Shown here in pieces: positions 1-9,194 of a stretch of 24,561 bases of DNA. Below the pieces are notes generated by a model that was not told the DNA's origin, ran no database searches, and saw nothing but the letters and a program-made list of their open reading frames with translations. Numbering within the stretch: the first letter of the stretch is position 1; every line of letters begins with the position of its first letter. Origin of the DNA: Mesostigma viride (Eukaryota; Streptophyta; Mesostigmatophyceae; Mesostigmatales; Mesostigmataceae); assembly GCA_009746045.1 (NCBI GenBank), contig RPFO01000063.1:1-24561 (forward strand), read 5' to 3'. The position numbers and the translations under genes were made by a program.

Positions 1-201
1 GAGGACATTCCCAAACGGGTCACGCCATGCTGATGGCGGAAACTGCGCGGGATACTCTCGCGACAACACGCCACAGTGACTGAAGTACACCTGACGCGCC
101 TTGTGCGATGGCTCTACCGCGATGAGTTTACGGCACACGCCGCCTGCGGCCAAAAAGCCTGCAATGCCCCCTCCGATCCCCGCAAACAGTTCCAACACTA
201 C
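1..201 (-). other. C5-cytosine DNA methyltransferase-like domain, N-terminal part
   Basis: In the same frame as the protease, residues encoded at 157-201 read VVLELFAGIGGGIAG. This matches motif I of C5 DNA methyltransferases (hydrophobic, then [DS]LF[AS]G.GG...G), the glycine-rich loop that binds S-adenosylmethionine. About 20 residues on, at 76-120, is AVEPSHKARQVYFSH, in the place and style of motif II (an acidic residue at the end of strand 2, then A....Y). The catalytic Pro-Cys motif IV would lie beyond the left edge and cannot be checked. What is visible could also be another Rossmann-fold methyltransferase, but LFAGIGG is typical of the C5 group. Confidence 0.68.
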
Positions 202-1845
202 CGCACCCTTGGCAAAATCAGGGGCCTGCGGTAAGATTGCAGCAGAAAAATTACCTTGGGCCTCCGAGACACCCGGTTGCAGCAAAGTGAGGCCATGGCT
301 GGCCATCTGAGGAATGGTGATGACGGCTTCAGTTACCCGCTTGCGCATAGCCAGCTGCCGCGTGGACGTCACAGCATCCAGCGACCACTGCGTGCGCATC
401 TTGGCAATGCTCGCCGTTGGCTGGGGCAGCACCGTCCGATGCTTGTCCCACGCCGATGAGCCCGCCGCCCGTACCTCCACCATGCTGACCTCCACCACGC
501 CCGCAGCCGCGGAAGGGTTGAGGCGTGCAGCCCCGGCTGAAGAACTGAAGCATGAGACCGGCACGCTGGCCCGCTTCAGGCCAGCCCCATCCCAATCAGG
601 GATGTAAGATGCCTCCTCCGCCCTATAGTCCACCTGAACCATGGCGCGAGCAAGGACATCCACCCCGAGTAGTGCGGAATATCCACACTTGTTGACCACC
701 AGCGCATACGCGGACACGGTGGTCATGCTAGAGGCGCGCAACGGATTGAAAATCACGTTGACTTTAACCGCCGTCATAGCGTACGGCTTACTAGCCGGAC
801 CCTGCCAACCTGACACAGACACGGGGCTTTCCACTAAGCCACCGTTCTCGTAGGTCAGGTTCAGCATGGTGGCCAAGTCCGTGCTGATGACTAGCGGCTG
901 AGCACCGCTATCAAGCTTGACTGCGCCAACCAACGGACATGTCACCATGTCGCTCCATACATCTCCACAGGCTCCAACTGCTTGGAACGCCATGGACGGC
1001 TCACCATTGGGGTATGGAACCACCGTGGGAACCTGGGGGACTGCACTAGTGCGCTGCTGGCTACTTGTGCTGACCACTCCCGCTTGCACCACGGGCACTG
1101 CGGCTTCTACCGGCTGGCGCCCGTAGGTGACGGACTCAGAATTGCGCAAGGTGCGCACATCATGCCCATCTGCGAACAACTGGATCTCGGACACAACCGA
1201 CCCCAGCCACTCAACCCCCTTCTGCCCGAAGGTGTCGACCACCTGCCGTGCTGAAAACATGGGTACGTCCACAATGAACGGCATTGGGTACACAGGCGCC
1301 AATCGCCTACGCTGCTCCAGCCCAGCAGGGTTCGCATGCTCAAAAGCAGATTGCACCCCAGCCAGCGGCATGGAAAAGGACGCGGGCAACTGCCCGGCAG
1401 GCAACATGGGTGCCTGCTGAAAAGAAAGCGGGCTGCGTGCCTGCTTGCCTTTGGTAGCCTCCGCAGCGTTGATCTCGACGTCACCCGGCATGGGCGCCCA
1501 GAATGGGTCCTCCCGGTACACCGTCTCGAATTGGTTGGGGGGCGCCGTCGCCTCCTCACCATGCTTGATGGCAGCCACCTGGGCTTCCATCGAGTCGGTC
1601 TTGCCCGCCATCTCGGCGAAGTGGACCGTCTTGATGCCCGCGGCTGGACACTTGTTCATCAGGTGCCACTTCGTGTCTGCCCCATGCGGCTTCGTGCAGC
1701 GGCTTGGACACTCGCGACTAAGGTGCCCATCCTTGTCGCAAAGGAAGCAGCCCGATTTGCGCGCATCCGTCCTAGTACCCGTCTGTGAGGACGTGCCCCC
1801 CCAGCTCGCGTCGGGGCGGCAGCGTCTTTGTTGCCGCCAGCGGCG
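1..1845 (-). CDS. Pol-frame ORF: zinc knuckle, retropepsin, methyltransferase-like domain (partial)
   Basis: This frame is open from 1845 (in-frame TAA at 1846-1848) to the window edge, about 615 codons without a stop. It overlaps the gag frame by 187 nt and lies -1 to it. In order it shows a CCHC zinc knuckle at 1708-1749 (CFLCDKDGHLSREC, spacing C-x2-C-x4-H-x4-C); a linker rich in Pro and Ala; an aspartic protease-like domain with the DSG active site at 904-912 (VKLDSGAQPLVIS) and a C-terminal hydrophobic-Gly turn (ALLGVDVLARA) near 630-670; about 150 residues of linker; and from about 201 down a C5-methyltransferase-like start. Protease would process the polyprotein, and the zinc knuckle would bind element RNA. 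It is joined to gag either by -1 frameshifting at 1796-1802 or by an indel there. Confidence 0.8.
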
Positions 1846-3494
1846 TTACCCTGGGTTGCATCATGCGATGAGGCGTTGCGAGACCCCCCTTGGTTCCTGC
1901 TAGCACCGTGGCCGCCTTGCGGGCGCGCTTGTCTTGTGGCAGACGACTCACCCGACTTGGCCTTGGTCAGCGCGTCGACCTTGGCCTGCAGCTCGGCCAC
2001 CACCGTGCTTACCGAGATCCGGCCTTGCGCGTGTCGTCGCATCATGGCCCTGACCTCAATGCACAGTGACCGCAATCGCCACGGCTGGCCGTTGGGCGGC
2101 GTGGGCAGCTCCATCTCCTTGGAGCCTAGCGCTTGCAGCCATTTCTGACACGCCAGCTTTTCGGACCAGTCCTCCACTTCGCCGGCGAACTCCATGAGGC
2201 GCTCGTAAGATTGCTCCGGGGTTTCACCCTCGGCTATCTTGAAACTGCGCCACTCACGCTCTGCCTTGATGGTCTCCACCGGGTATTCCTGGCGAAGGAG
2301 GCCCCACAGTTCCTCGGCAGGGTCGACACCATACATGATGTTGTCATAGTCGGGCTGGCCACGCCCGTCGAAGCCGAACCACACGTCCGTGTGACGCGTG
2401 TACAGCGAGACCTCTCTCCACTGCTCCACCAGCCTAGCCACTCGCCTCAGCGTAAGGCCGTGAAAGAAAAAATGCATGTTGTTCATCACAAACTCATGCA
2501 TTACAGCGCCTTGCGTAGTCATGTATTGCAGATCAATCCATGACTTGTACGCGTTGTAGGCCTGCGCCAGCGTGGCCAGATTGCCGGTTGTGGAGAACTT
2601 CTCGCGCATGTCCACCCGTGGTAGGGTGGGCATCTTCGCGCCTTCCGGTATGAGGCGCACCCTTTGCGGGTACTGCACCCCATCGGCATCCTCCGGCGGT
2701 CGCTGAGCTGCGCGTCCCTGCGCCAGCGTGCTTGGTCGTGCTGCCTCCCGTACTCGGAAAGCCAGCGGCGTGGTTATGTCCTCCATGGGCGGAATGCGCC
2801 CGATTGGCACACTTGACCACCGTGCAGTCGACCCGCCGGTCAGCGCCCCACCGCCTCGCCCAAACGGAATTGAGGCCCCGCCTGGCAGCATGCGTCCTGG
2901 TGCACCCCTGTGTGGGTCCATCGCGCGCGCCAGCCCTGCCCCGTTCTCCTCGTGCAATCCGTCTCGCGCTTGATCGAAAGGCAGGCGCCTGGGCGCCAGC
3001 GTATACTCGCCCCGTGGCTGACCATCCGCCTCACCAAGCAAGTCGTGTTGGGTTAGCGACCCAGCCAAAACCCCCGGTTCCATCGAAGCCCTTCCCGCCG
3101 CATTACCTGAGGTTGGCGGCTGGTCCCGCTCCCTCGGCTCCGCGGCAACACCACTGGGGCCCGGCATCGATGCCTGCCCGTCCCATGGTGTGGACTGCAG
3201 ATGACGACCCTCTACGGCCACCAATCTGTCGGTCACTTCCCGCATCTGCAGCGCCAATTGCTGCTGCAACTGTTGCGACTGTTGCTGCATCTGCGCTTGC
3301 ATCTGCGCGAACAGCGCCACCATACTCAGCGGCGCTTCTTGGTCGCGACTCTCACCCACTGCGGGTACGGCGGGAGGAATCCCGCCATTCGACCCCGGAG
3401 CGGACGTGTCGGCATCTGCTCTATTTGCATCTGCCATGGCTCGAGTCTGCGCTCGCGTCAGTGGCATGCACCAGCTGACCGATGGGCAAAACAA
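1659..3494 (-). CDS. gag: Retrotransposon gag polyprotein (capsid-like), first frame
   Basis: Open frame of 611 codons. The likely start is the ATG at 3494, or the in-frame ATG at 3437, which has a better context (G at -3, G at +4). The N-terminus is followed by a glutamine-rich, probably coiled-coil stretch near residues 60-85, then a proline/glycine-rich linker. A helical capsid-like region spans about residues 310-480 and contains a block near residues 420-450 (GETPEQSYERLMEF, then CQKWLQALG) resembling the Retrotrans_gag family. The tail after about residue 510 is basic and Gly/Ala/Ser-rich. Past the run of seven G at 1796-1802 this frame reads an arginine-rich sequence without domains and stops at 1659. 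The zinc knuckle that gag should carry is in the -1 frame there, so the last ~48 residues are probably not native. Confidence 0.8.
   Translation of the reverse strand: MFCPSVSWCMPLTRAQTRAMADANRADADTSAPGSNGGIPPAVPAVGESRDQEAPLSMVALFAQMQAQMQQQSQQLQQQLALQMREVTDRLVAVEGRHLQSTPWDGQASMPGPSGVAAEPRERDQPPTSGNAAGRASMEPGVLAGSLTQHDLLGEADGQPRGEYTLAPRRLPFDQARDGLHEENGAGLARAMDPHRGAPGRMLPGGASIPFGRGGGALTGGSTARWSSVPIGRIPPMEDITTPLAFRVREAARPSTLAQGRAAQRPPEDADGVQYPQRVRLIPEGAKMPTLPRVDMREKFSTTGNLATLAQAYNAYKSWIDLQYMTTQGAVMHEFVMNNMHFFFHGLTLRRVARLVEQWREVSLYTRHTDVWFGFDGRGQPDYDNIMYGVDPAEELWGLLRQEYPVETIKAEREWRSFKIAEGETPEQSYERLMEFAGEVEDWSEKLACQKWLQALGSKEMELPTPPNGQPWRLRSLCIEVRAMMRRHAQGRISVSTVVAELQAKVDALTKAKSGESSATRQARPQGGHGASRNQGGSRNASSHDATQGNAAGGNKDAAAPTRAGGARPHRRVLGRMRANRAASFATRMGTLVASVQAAARSRMGQTRSGT
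1796..1802 (-). other. G7 run at the gag/pol frame switch
   Basis: The minus strand carries seven G between GCT and CACG. Upstream the gag frame is coding; downstream the zinc knuckle, protease and methyltransferase motifs are all in the -1 frame. A run of 5 or 8 G would join them. Either a -1 ribosomal slip on the G run or a one-base homopolymer error explains it. The switch lies before the zinc knuckle, whereas programmed sites usually follow it, which favours an indel. Confidence 0.7.
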
Positions 3495-3738
3495 GAACCA
3501 ACAAGCCTAGGTTTCGCTGAGAAGAAGCAACAACCAAAGGCTTTATAACAGGTGTCAAGGATAACGACTCGACTAGCCTGCCAGAAAAAGACAAGAGCCA
3601 GCAAATTCTGGCTAGTTCTATTTTCTTAAAATCTGTCTCAAGACACTTCCTTTACAAACTGTCAGCCAGGCCGTTCCCTGTACTGCTGATGGTTGCTAAA
3701 CACTAAAGCCAACGTCTTGGCTTCGAACAGAAGGAAGC

Positions 3739-3822
3739 AGACTACCGGGTAGTCTCTTCGAGTAAAGAAAGGAGGGCTCTCAGCCGAGGACAAGGAACTG
3801 TCCCTCGTGCCTGATAACCACC
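3739..3822 (-). promoter_or_regulatory. Retroelement leader: PBS-like site and 17-bp palindrome
   Basis: At about 3808-3822 the minus strand reads TGGTTATCAGGCACG, which resembles a tRNA primer-binding site (TGGTATCAG.. for initiator Met tRNA) with one extra T. Downstream in the leader, 3739-3755 is a palindrome of two 8-bp arms (AGACTACC / GGTAGTCT) around one base, which could form an RNA hairpin or kissing dimer. The position between LTR and gag fits a leader, but neither site is proven. Confidence 0.3.
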
Positions 3823-4440
3823 TTATTGCCTCCCCTGCTATAGAATAATGCTTTCAAAACACACTTTGCACAGTCTGATGATGAAGCCGCACATGCGGAT
3901 TTATTGAGAAAGTTAATACAATTACAACACGTTGATAGTCTCAATATCGATGCACTCCATGCTCACGAGCCCGCAGTTAGGCAGCGCTCCATGACATGCT
4001 ACCGGCCTTGCTCCCAAGGAAAGGGAGAAACACGAAGGCCACTAACGAGAGACTCGAAGAGACTACACGCTGCGTGAGAGTCCTCTTCGACTATGAACCA
4101 AACCATTCGTCATGCCACACGCATGACACACGCCACACTTGTCAGTCCAGCCAGGAATGCCAAAACTATCTTGCTGCCTGAACCATGCGAATAGAAACCG
4201 CATTCCAGTTGCCGTCCTGGCTTTCTACCACACATGCCAACAAAAGCAGGAAGGCATCCCGACAAATCTAAATTGCTACCCTGTTGCCGATCTCATCTCC
4301 TAGAGGCTCCGGCATTTCTGTCCCTGGGAATGTCCGACATTGAGTCACGTCCAGCAAGGTCGAAGCATAATATCCTTCAGACAATCTGCACGCTCACACC
4401 TTGCGTGTGAGTGGCCCAGCAAACATTGCGTCTAATCGTT
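3823..4440 (-). repeat. Probable 5' LTR of the retroelement (boundaries approximate)
   Basis: This non-coding stretch lies upstream of gag on the minus strand. It contains an AATAAA polyadenylation hexamer at about 3899-3905, just after a T-rich segment, as expected for an R/U5 boundary, and a short hairpin (CTCACAC / GTGTGAG) at 4391-4409. The second LTR is outside the window, so TG..CA ends and a target duplication cannot be checked and the limits are guesses. Confidence 0.35.
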
Positions 4441-4897
4441 CCTTTCTAGAAGAAATCCCTTTTTAGGGCTGCCAGCGATTTCGCATTCATTCCAGCGATC
4501 TGGCTCCGCACCGCAAATTGTCCTTTTCCATTTTCTGTCCAGTCCTCATAACGTTGACCCGCTATTCTACACCACAAAGACACCTGGCCTGTCAATAGCC
4601 TCGGCGCTGTTGAAGTCCAGCAGTCCAGCTTCAGCTCCAGCTGTCCACTAACACGCGTATGATCCTCTCGACGCTGCACACTTGTGCTGCCGTCCGCTCA
4701 AGTCAGTGCTGCGCGCCCAGCTGTGCCTGGCCCGGCGCGCGTGCACGTACACTTTCGTCCGCTCTTATGCTGCAAGTGCTAGTGTCCCCCCCCGGTCACT
4801 AGCCTTTGTCGAAAATGCGTAGAAGACAAATTCCTTGCGCACGTCACCGGTCTTGTGCATAGTGGGCGCCCGGATGACATAGCGCGCGTCCGTGACA
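4441..4897. other. Spacer with no supported gene
   Basis: This is unique-looking DNA between the putative LTR and the minisatellite. It holds a 77-codon minus-strand ORF (4446-4679) without recognisable features and a GC-rich stretch with a C9 run near 4786-4795. I see no promoter or RNA gene. Confidence 0.4.
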
Positions 4898-6357
4898 TGC
4901 GTGCCAGCACCCCACCACCATCATCCATGCGTGCCAGCACCCCACCACCACCATCCATGCGTGCCAGCACCCCACCACCATCATCCATGCGTGCCAGCAC
5001 CCCACCACCACCATCCATGCGTGCCAGCACCCACCACCACCATCCATGCATGCCAGCCACCCACCACCACCATCCATGCGTGCCAGCCACCCACCACCAC
5101 CATCCATGCGTGCCAGCACCCACCACCATCATCCATGCGTGCCAGCACCCCACCACCACCATCCATGCGTGCCAGCACCCCACCACCACCATCCATGCAT
5201 GCCAGCACCCCACCACCATCATCCACGGCATGCCAGCACCCCACCACCACCATCCATGCGTGCCAGCACCCCACCACCACCATCCATGCCTGCCAGCCAC
5301 CCACCACCACCATCCATGCGTGCCAGCACCCCACCACCACCATCCATGCGTGCCAGCCACCCACCACCACCATCCATGCGTGCCAGCACCCCACCACCAT
5401 CATCCATGCGTGCCAGCCACCCACCACCACCATCCATGCGTGCCAGCCACACCACCACCACCATCCATGCATGCCAGCACCCCACCACCATCATCCATGC
5501 ATGCCAGCACCCCACCACCATCATCCATGCGTGCCAGCACCCCACCACCACCATCCATGCATGCCAGCCACCCACCACCATCATCCATGCGTGCCAGCAC
5601 CCCACCACCACCATCCATGCGTGCCAGCCACCCACCACCACCATCCATGCATGCCAGCCACCCACCACCACCATCCATGCGTGCCAGCCACCACCACCAC
5701 CATCCATGCGTGCCAGCACCCCACCACCATCATCCATGCGTGCCAGCCACCCACCACCACCATCCATGCGTGCCAGCCACCCACACCACCATCCATGCAT
5801 GCCAGCACCCCACCACCATCATCCATGCATGCCAGCACCCCACCACCATCATCCATGCGTGCCAGCCACCACCACCACCATCCATGCGTGCCAGCCACCC
5901 ACCACCACCATCCATGCATGCCAGCACCCCACCACCATCATCCATGCATGCCAGCACCCCACCACCACCATCCATGCATGCCAGCCACCCACCACCACCA
6001 TCCATGCATGCCAGCACCCCACCACCATCATCCATGCATGCCAGCACCCCACCACCACCATCCATGCGTGCCAGCACCCCACCACCACCATCCATGCATG
6101 CCAGCCACCCACCACCACCATCCATGCGTGCCAGCACCCCACCACCACCATCCATGCGTGCCAGCCACCCACCACCACCATCCATGCGTGCCAGCACCCC
6201 ACCACCATCATCCATGCGTGCCAGCCACCCACCACCACCATCCATGCGTGCCAGCCACCCACCACCACCATCCATGCATGCCAGCACCCCACCACCACCA
6301 TCCATGCATGCCAGCCACCCACCACCATCATCCATGCGTGCCAGCCACCCACCACCA
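4898..6357. repeat. 30-bp minisatellite, about 48 copies
   Basis: The unit is 30 bp, roughly CATCCATGCGTGCCAGCACC followed by CCACCACCAC. Variants alternate between AGCACCCC and AGCCACCC, GCG and GCA, and CAC and CAT. Because the period is a multiple of three and carries no stop codons, long ORFs run through it in several frames on both strands (His/Pro-rich on plus, Trp/Gly/Val-rich on minus). Rare units deviate in length, for example near 5225, 5455, 5690 and 5784. The right edge reads CATCACATCAATCC. No single frame is favoured, so I call it non-coding tandem DNA. A two-unit outlier lies at 14655-14719. Confidence 0.95.
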
Positions 6358-6670
6358 ATCCATCACATCAATCCGGCGCAGCGCCGGGGCGTTCCGCGGT
6401 AATTCCCGCGCGAAAGTTGACGAAATTCGGTGCGCGCGTGCAATGTTGACTGAAATTCGGTGTGCAAGGCTATGGTAGCTGAAAATTTATTTCTCACGGA
6501 ATACGAAGCCATTGTGTACCGGATTTCGCTTGTTCGAACGGCATTGTCATAGGGAAAAATATATTCACAAAAAAACTCGCGAAACGCTGCTGTATTGGGT
6601 GTGAACGAGGACAAGCACGCAGTTGGCGCAGTTTTTGCTCGCCGTCCGACCAGACCCGTGCATCTTTAAG
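6358..6670 (+). other. Spacer and possible 5' leader exon of the zinc-ribbon gene
   Basis: This is mixed-composition DNA without a convincing ORF. It contains a short direct repeat, GAAATTCGGTG (about 6423 and 6452). It ends with CATCTTTAAG followed by GTAAGG, a good 5' splice site at 6671. The transcription start is not identifiable. Confidence 0.3.
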
Positions 6671-6883
6671 GTAAGGTCTCGTTGCCCAAACTAATTGACG
6701 GTGGAAGCGAACACGTTCTACCAGTTCCTTACATCATTTTAAAGAAACCCAGCGTAGGATTTCCCTTAATTTTGCGTTTCCGATTTTTACGCCCCTTCCG
6801 CGAAAAAGTGAGAATTATAGGAGCGCTGACAGGGGCAACACTGCATGTCGTGCTTTTAATCGCTTTTTCGTCTTTTCTTGCAG
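6671..6883 (+). other. Putative 5'-UTR intron (213 bp)
   Basis: The donor GTAAGG follows AAG at 6671. The acceptor is a pyrimidine-rich tract ending TCTTTTCTTGCAG at 6883. Both sites are strong, and the ATG of the next ORF follows four bases later. An intron immediately before a start codon is common in eukaryotic genes. Confidence 0.45.
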
Positions 6884-6887
6884 CTAT

Positions 6888-7055
6888 ATGACTTCCCTTG
6901 GGCGCAGCAACATCGCCCGGTGTTTATCCTGCGGGCGGGGCTTGCTGGCCCCGTTCGGAGTGTGCTCGGGGTGCGGGAAAAACCACAGCTACTGGTTTAT
7001 AACGTCGACAACCCCCCATTTTCTGGTCATTAACCGGCGTATTCTTGTGGTTTAA
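6888..7055 (+). CDS. Small CxxC...CxxC zinc-ribbon protein, 55 aa
   Basis: The ATG at 6888 opens a 55-codon frame ending in TAA at 7053-7055. Residues 12-29 contain CLSC and CSGC separated by ten residues, the layout of a zinc ribbon or zinc-binding knuckle; the C-terminal half is hydrophobic and aromatic (HSYWFITS, HFLVIN). Four correctly paired cysteines in so short an ORF are unlikely by chance, and the acceptor splice site at 6883 lies just upstream of the start. No family is recognised. It could be a self-contained small metal-binding protein, or the 3' exon or decayed fragment of a larger gene. The start is the first ATG after the acceptor. Confidence 0.4.
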   Translation: MTSLGRSNIARCLSCGRGLLAPFGVCSGCGKNHSYWFITSTTPHFLVINRRILVV

Positions 7056-7368
7056 GCTTCCGGCGACGGGCGAAAAGAGCTCTTACCATGACGGCATGCT
7101 CTGGGGAGGCGTTCCGAGAAGGACTGGGGCGGGCAGGCAAATTTACACGCGACAGTGCCCGCACGTCGCCTGCGCACCCCGGCGTATAAGGCAAAGCGCA
7201 GTGTTTCCCTCCTGGAGGCCCATCGCTGCCTTTGCCGGGCGGCATGTTGGGGAGGCGGCTCCTTCTTCCTTTCTTACCGCCCGTTTCATAGCTCATACCC
7301 CGTGAGTTTCCCAACTGAGGCGTGTTAATGATGAGCGGCTGCATGCATGAATGAACGGGTGTATGAAT
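7056..7368. other. Spacer with no supported gene
   Basis: GC-rich, unique-looking sequence. An ORF on the plus strand (7045-7305) has no features that support it. No RNA gene or repeat is apparent before the polypurine tract starts. Confidence 0.4.
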
Positions 7369-8704
7369 GAGGGAGGGGAGGGAGGGAGGGAGGGAGGGAG
7401 GGAGGAGGAGGAGGAGGAGGGAGGGAGGGAGGAGGGAGGAGGGAGGGAGGGAGGGAGGGAGGAGGAGGGAGGAGGGAGGGAGGAGGGAGGGAGGGAGGGA
7501 GGGAGGGAGGGAGGGAGGGAGGGAGGGAGGGAGGGAGGGAGGAGGAGGGAGGGAGGGAGGGAGGGAGGGAGGAGGGAGGGAGGGAGGGAGGAGAGGGAGG
7601 GAGGGAGGGAGGGAGAGGGAGGGAGGGAGGAGGGAGGGAGGGAGGAGGAGGGAGGAGGAGGGAGGGAGGGAGGGAGGGAGGGAGGGGGAGGGAGGGAGGG
7701 AGGAGGGAGGGAGGGAGGGAGGGAGGGAGGGGAGGGAGGGAGGGAGGGAGGAGGGAGGGAGGAGGAGGGAGGAGGGAGGGAGGAGAGGGAGGGAGGGAGG
7801 GAGGGAGGGAGGAGGGAGGGAGGGAGGGAGGGAGGGAGGGAGGGAGGGAGGAGGGAGGGAGGGGAGGGAGGAGGGAGGGAGGGAGGAGGGAGGGAGGGAG
7901 GAGGGAGGGAGGGAGGGAGGGAGGGAGGGAGGGAGGGAGGGAGGGAGGGAGGGAGGAGGGAGGGAGGGAGGAGGGAGGGAGGAGGGAGGGAGGGAGGGAG
8001 GGAGGGAGGAGAGGGAGGGAGGAGGGAGGGAGGGAGGGAGGGAGGGAGGGAGGGAGGGAGGAGGGAGGAGGAGGAGGGAGGGAGGGGAGGGAGGGAGGGA
8101 GGGAGGAGGGAGGGAGGAGGGAGGGAGGGAGGGAGGGAGGAGGGAGGGAGGAGGGAGGAGGGAGGGAGGAGGGAGGGAGGAGGGAGGAGGGAGGGAGGGA
8201 GGGAGGGAGGAGGGAGGGAGGGAGGGAGGAGGAGGGAGGAGGGAGGGAGGAGAGGAGGGAGGGAGGGGGAGGGAGGGAGGGAGGGAGGGAGGGAGGGAGG
8301 GAGGGAGGAGGAGGGAGGGAGGGAGGAGGGAGGGAGGAGGGAGGGAGGGAGGGAGGGAGGAGGGAGGGAGGGAGGGAGGGAGGGAGGGAGGAGGGAGGGA
8401 GGGAGGGAGGAGGGAGGAGGGAGGGAGGGAGGAGGGAGGGAGGGAGGAGGAGGGAGGGAGGGAGGGAGGGAGGGAGGAGGGAGGGGAGGGAGGAGGGAGG
8501 GAGGGAGGAGGGAGGGAGGAGGGAGGGAGGAGGGAGGGAGGAGGAGGGAGGGAGGAGGGAGGGAGGGAGGGAGGGAGGGAGGGAGGAGGAGGGAGGGAGG
8601 GAGGGAGGAGGGAGGGAGGAGGAGAGGGAGGGAGGGAGGGAGGGAGGGAGGGAGGGAGGGAGGGAGGGACGGAGGGAGGGAGGGACGGAGGGAGGGAGGG
8701 AGGG
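7369..8704. repeat. Polypurine (GGGA)n/(GGA)n tract, 1.3 kb
   Basis: The plus strand is all purine from 7369 to 8669, about 1,300 nt, made of GGGA and GGA units in irregular order; two C substitutions appear at 8670 and 8686 before it ends at 8704. The long ORFs it creates (Gly/Arg/Glu on plus, Ser/Leu/Pro on minus) follow from the simple repeat and are not genes. Such tracts can form triplex (H-DNA) and G-quadruplex structures. Confidence 0.97.
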
Positions 8705-8714
8705 TATGTATGAC

Positions 8715-8749
<35 letters not shown>

Positions 8750-8750
8750 C

Positions 8751-8797
<47 letters not shown>

Positions 8798-8905
8798 CTA
8801 CGTGTATGCATGGGTGGGTGGATACATGTGTATGTGGTTGTGTGTGTGTGGTGGGTAAGGATCAACGTGTGTGTGTGTGTGTATGTGTGTGTGTGTGCTT
8901 CTCTG
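8705..8905. repeat. TGCG and TG microsatellites
   Basis: (TGCG)n runs from about 8713 to 8800, with a few interruptions, then degenerate GTGT/GTAT repeats run to about 8900. They directly follow the polypurine tract and make one compound simple-repeat block. Confidence 0.95.
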
Positions 8906-9194
8906 CTTAGGCGTTGGAGCACACGCATGCACTGGGGGAATGGGGTGATGAAAACCCAGACCAACTGTCGCACCCACCCCTCCACCTTCACCAAGCGTAA
9001 GGCCAAGCGTGCCATGGGGTAGGGTAGCGGACGCAAGTCACCAACGTCAGGGTGCTCACCAGGCTGGTGGATGAGAGGATGGGGGCAGGCCCCTGTCAGA
9101 TGCAGAGAAGAAGAAAAGGAAAAGGATGCAGCAGGGCCGTGAGAACGTGCCCCCGGGTGTGGCATTAGCCACTATATAGCTAGCTAGCTGGCTA
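8906..9194. other. Spacer with no supported gene
   Basis: Unique-looking sequence between the simple repeats and the satellite. Near its end is a short tetranucleotide run (TAGCTAGCTAGC, about 9177-9188). No ORF with recognisable content was seen. Confidence 0.4.

Larger units (their letters stand above)
1..3494 (-). mobile_element. Ty3/gypsy-like LTR retroelement, 5' half, truncated by window edge
   Basis: Minus-strand order is gag, CCHC zinc knuckle, retropepsin-like protease, then a methyltransferase-like domain, and the reading frame is still open at base 1. Reverse transcriptase, RNase H, integrase and the 3' LTR would lie beyond the left edge, so the assignment to Ty3/gypsy rather than another LTR lineage is an inference from the gag and protease style. 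A probable leader and LTR lie at higher coordinates (see 3808-4440). Coding capacity is almost intact, with one frame break at a run of seven G, which suggests a young or recently active copy. Confidence 0.8.

Noticed and set aside
2732-3478. A 248-codon plus-strand ORF opposite gag
   Set aside because: It is a GC-rich antisense shadow of gag without domain features.
4446-4679. A 77-codon minus-strand ORF near the putative LTR
   Set aside because: No motif, no supporting signal, and its position just upstream of the putative LTR gives no reason to expect a gene.
4855-6478. His/Pro-rich ORFs of 467-528 codons and Trp/Gly/Val-rich minus-strand ORFs
   Set aside because: They are translations of the 30-bp minisatellite in different frames. 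No frame is favoured, and both strands are equally open.
7030-9165. A 711-codon Ser/Leu/Pro ORF (minus) and 448-519-codon Gly/Arg/Glu ORFs (plus)
   Set aside because: Nearly all of each is the polypurine tract and adjoining simple repeats, which lack stop codons by composition.
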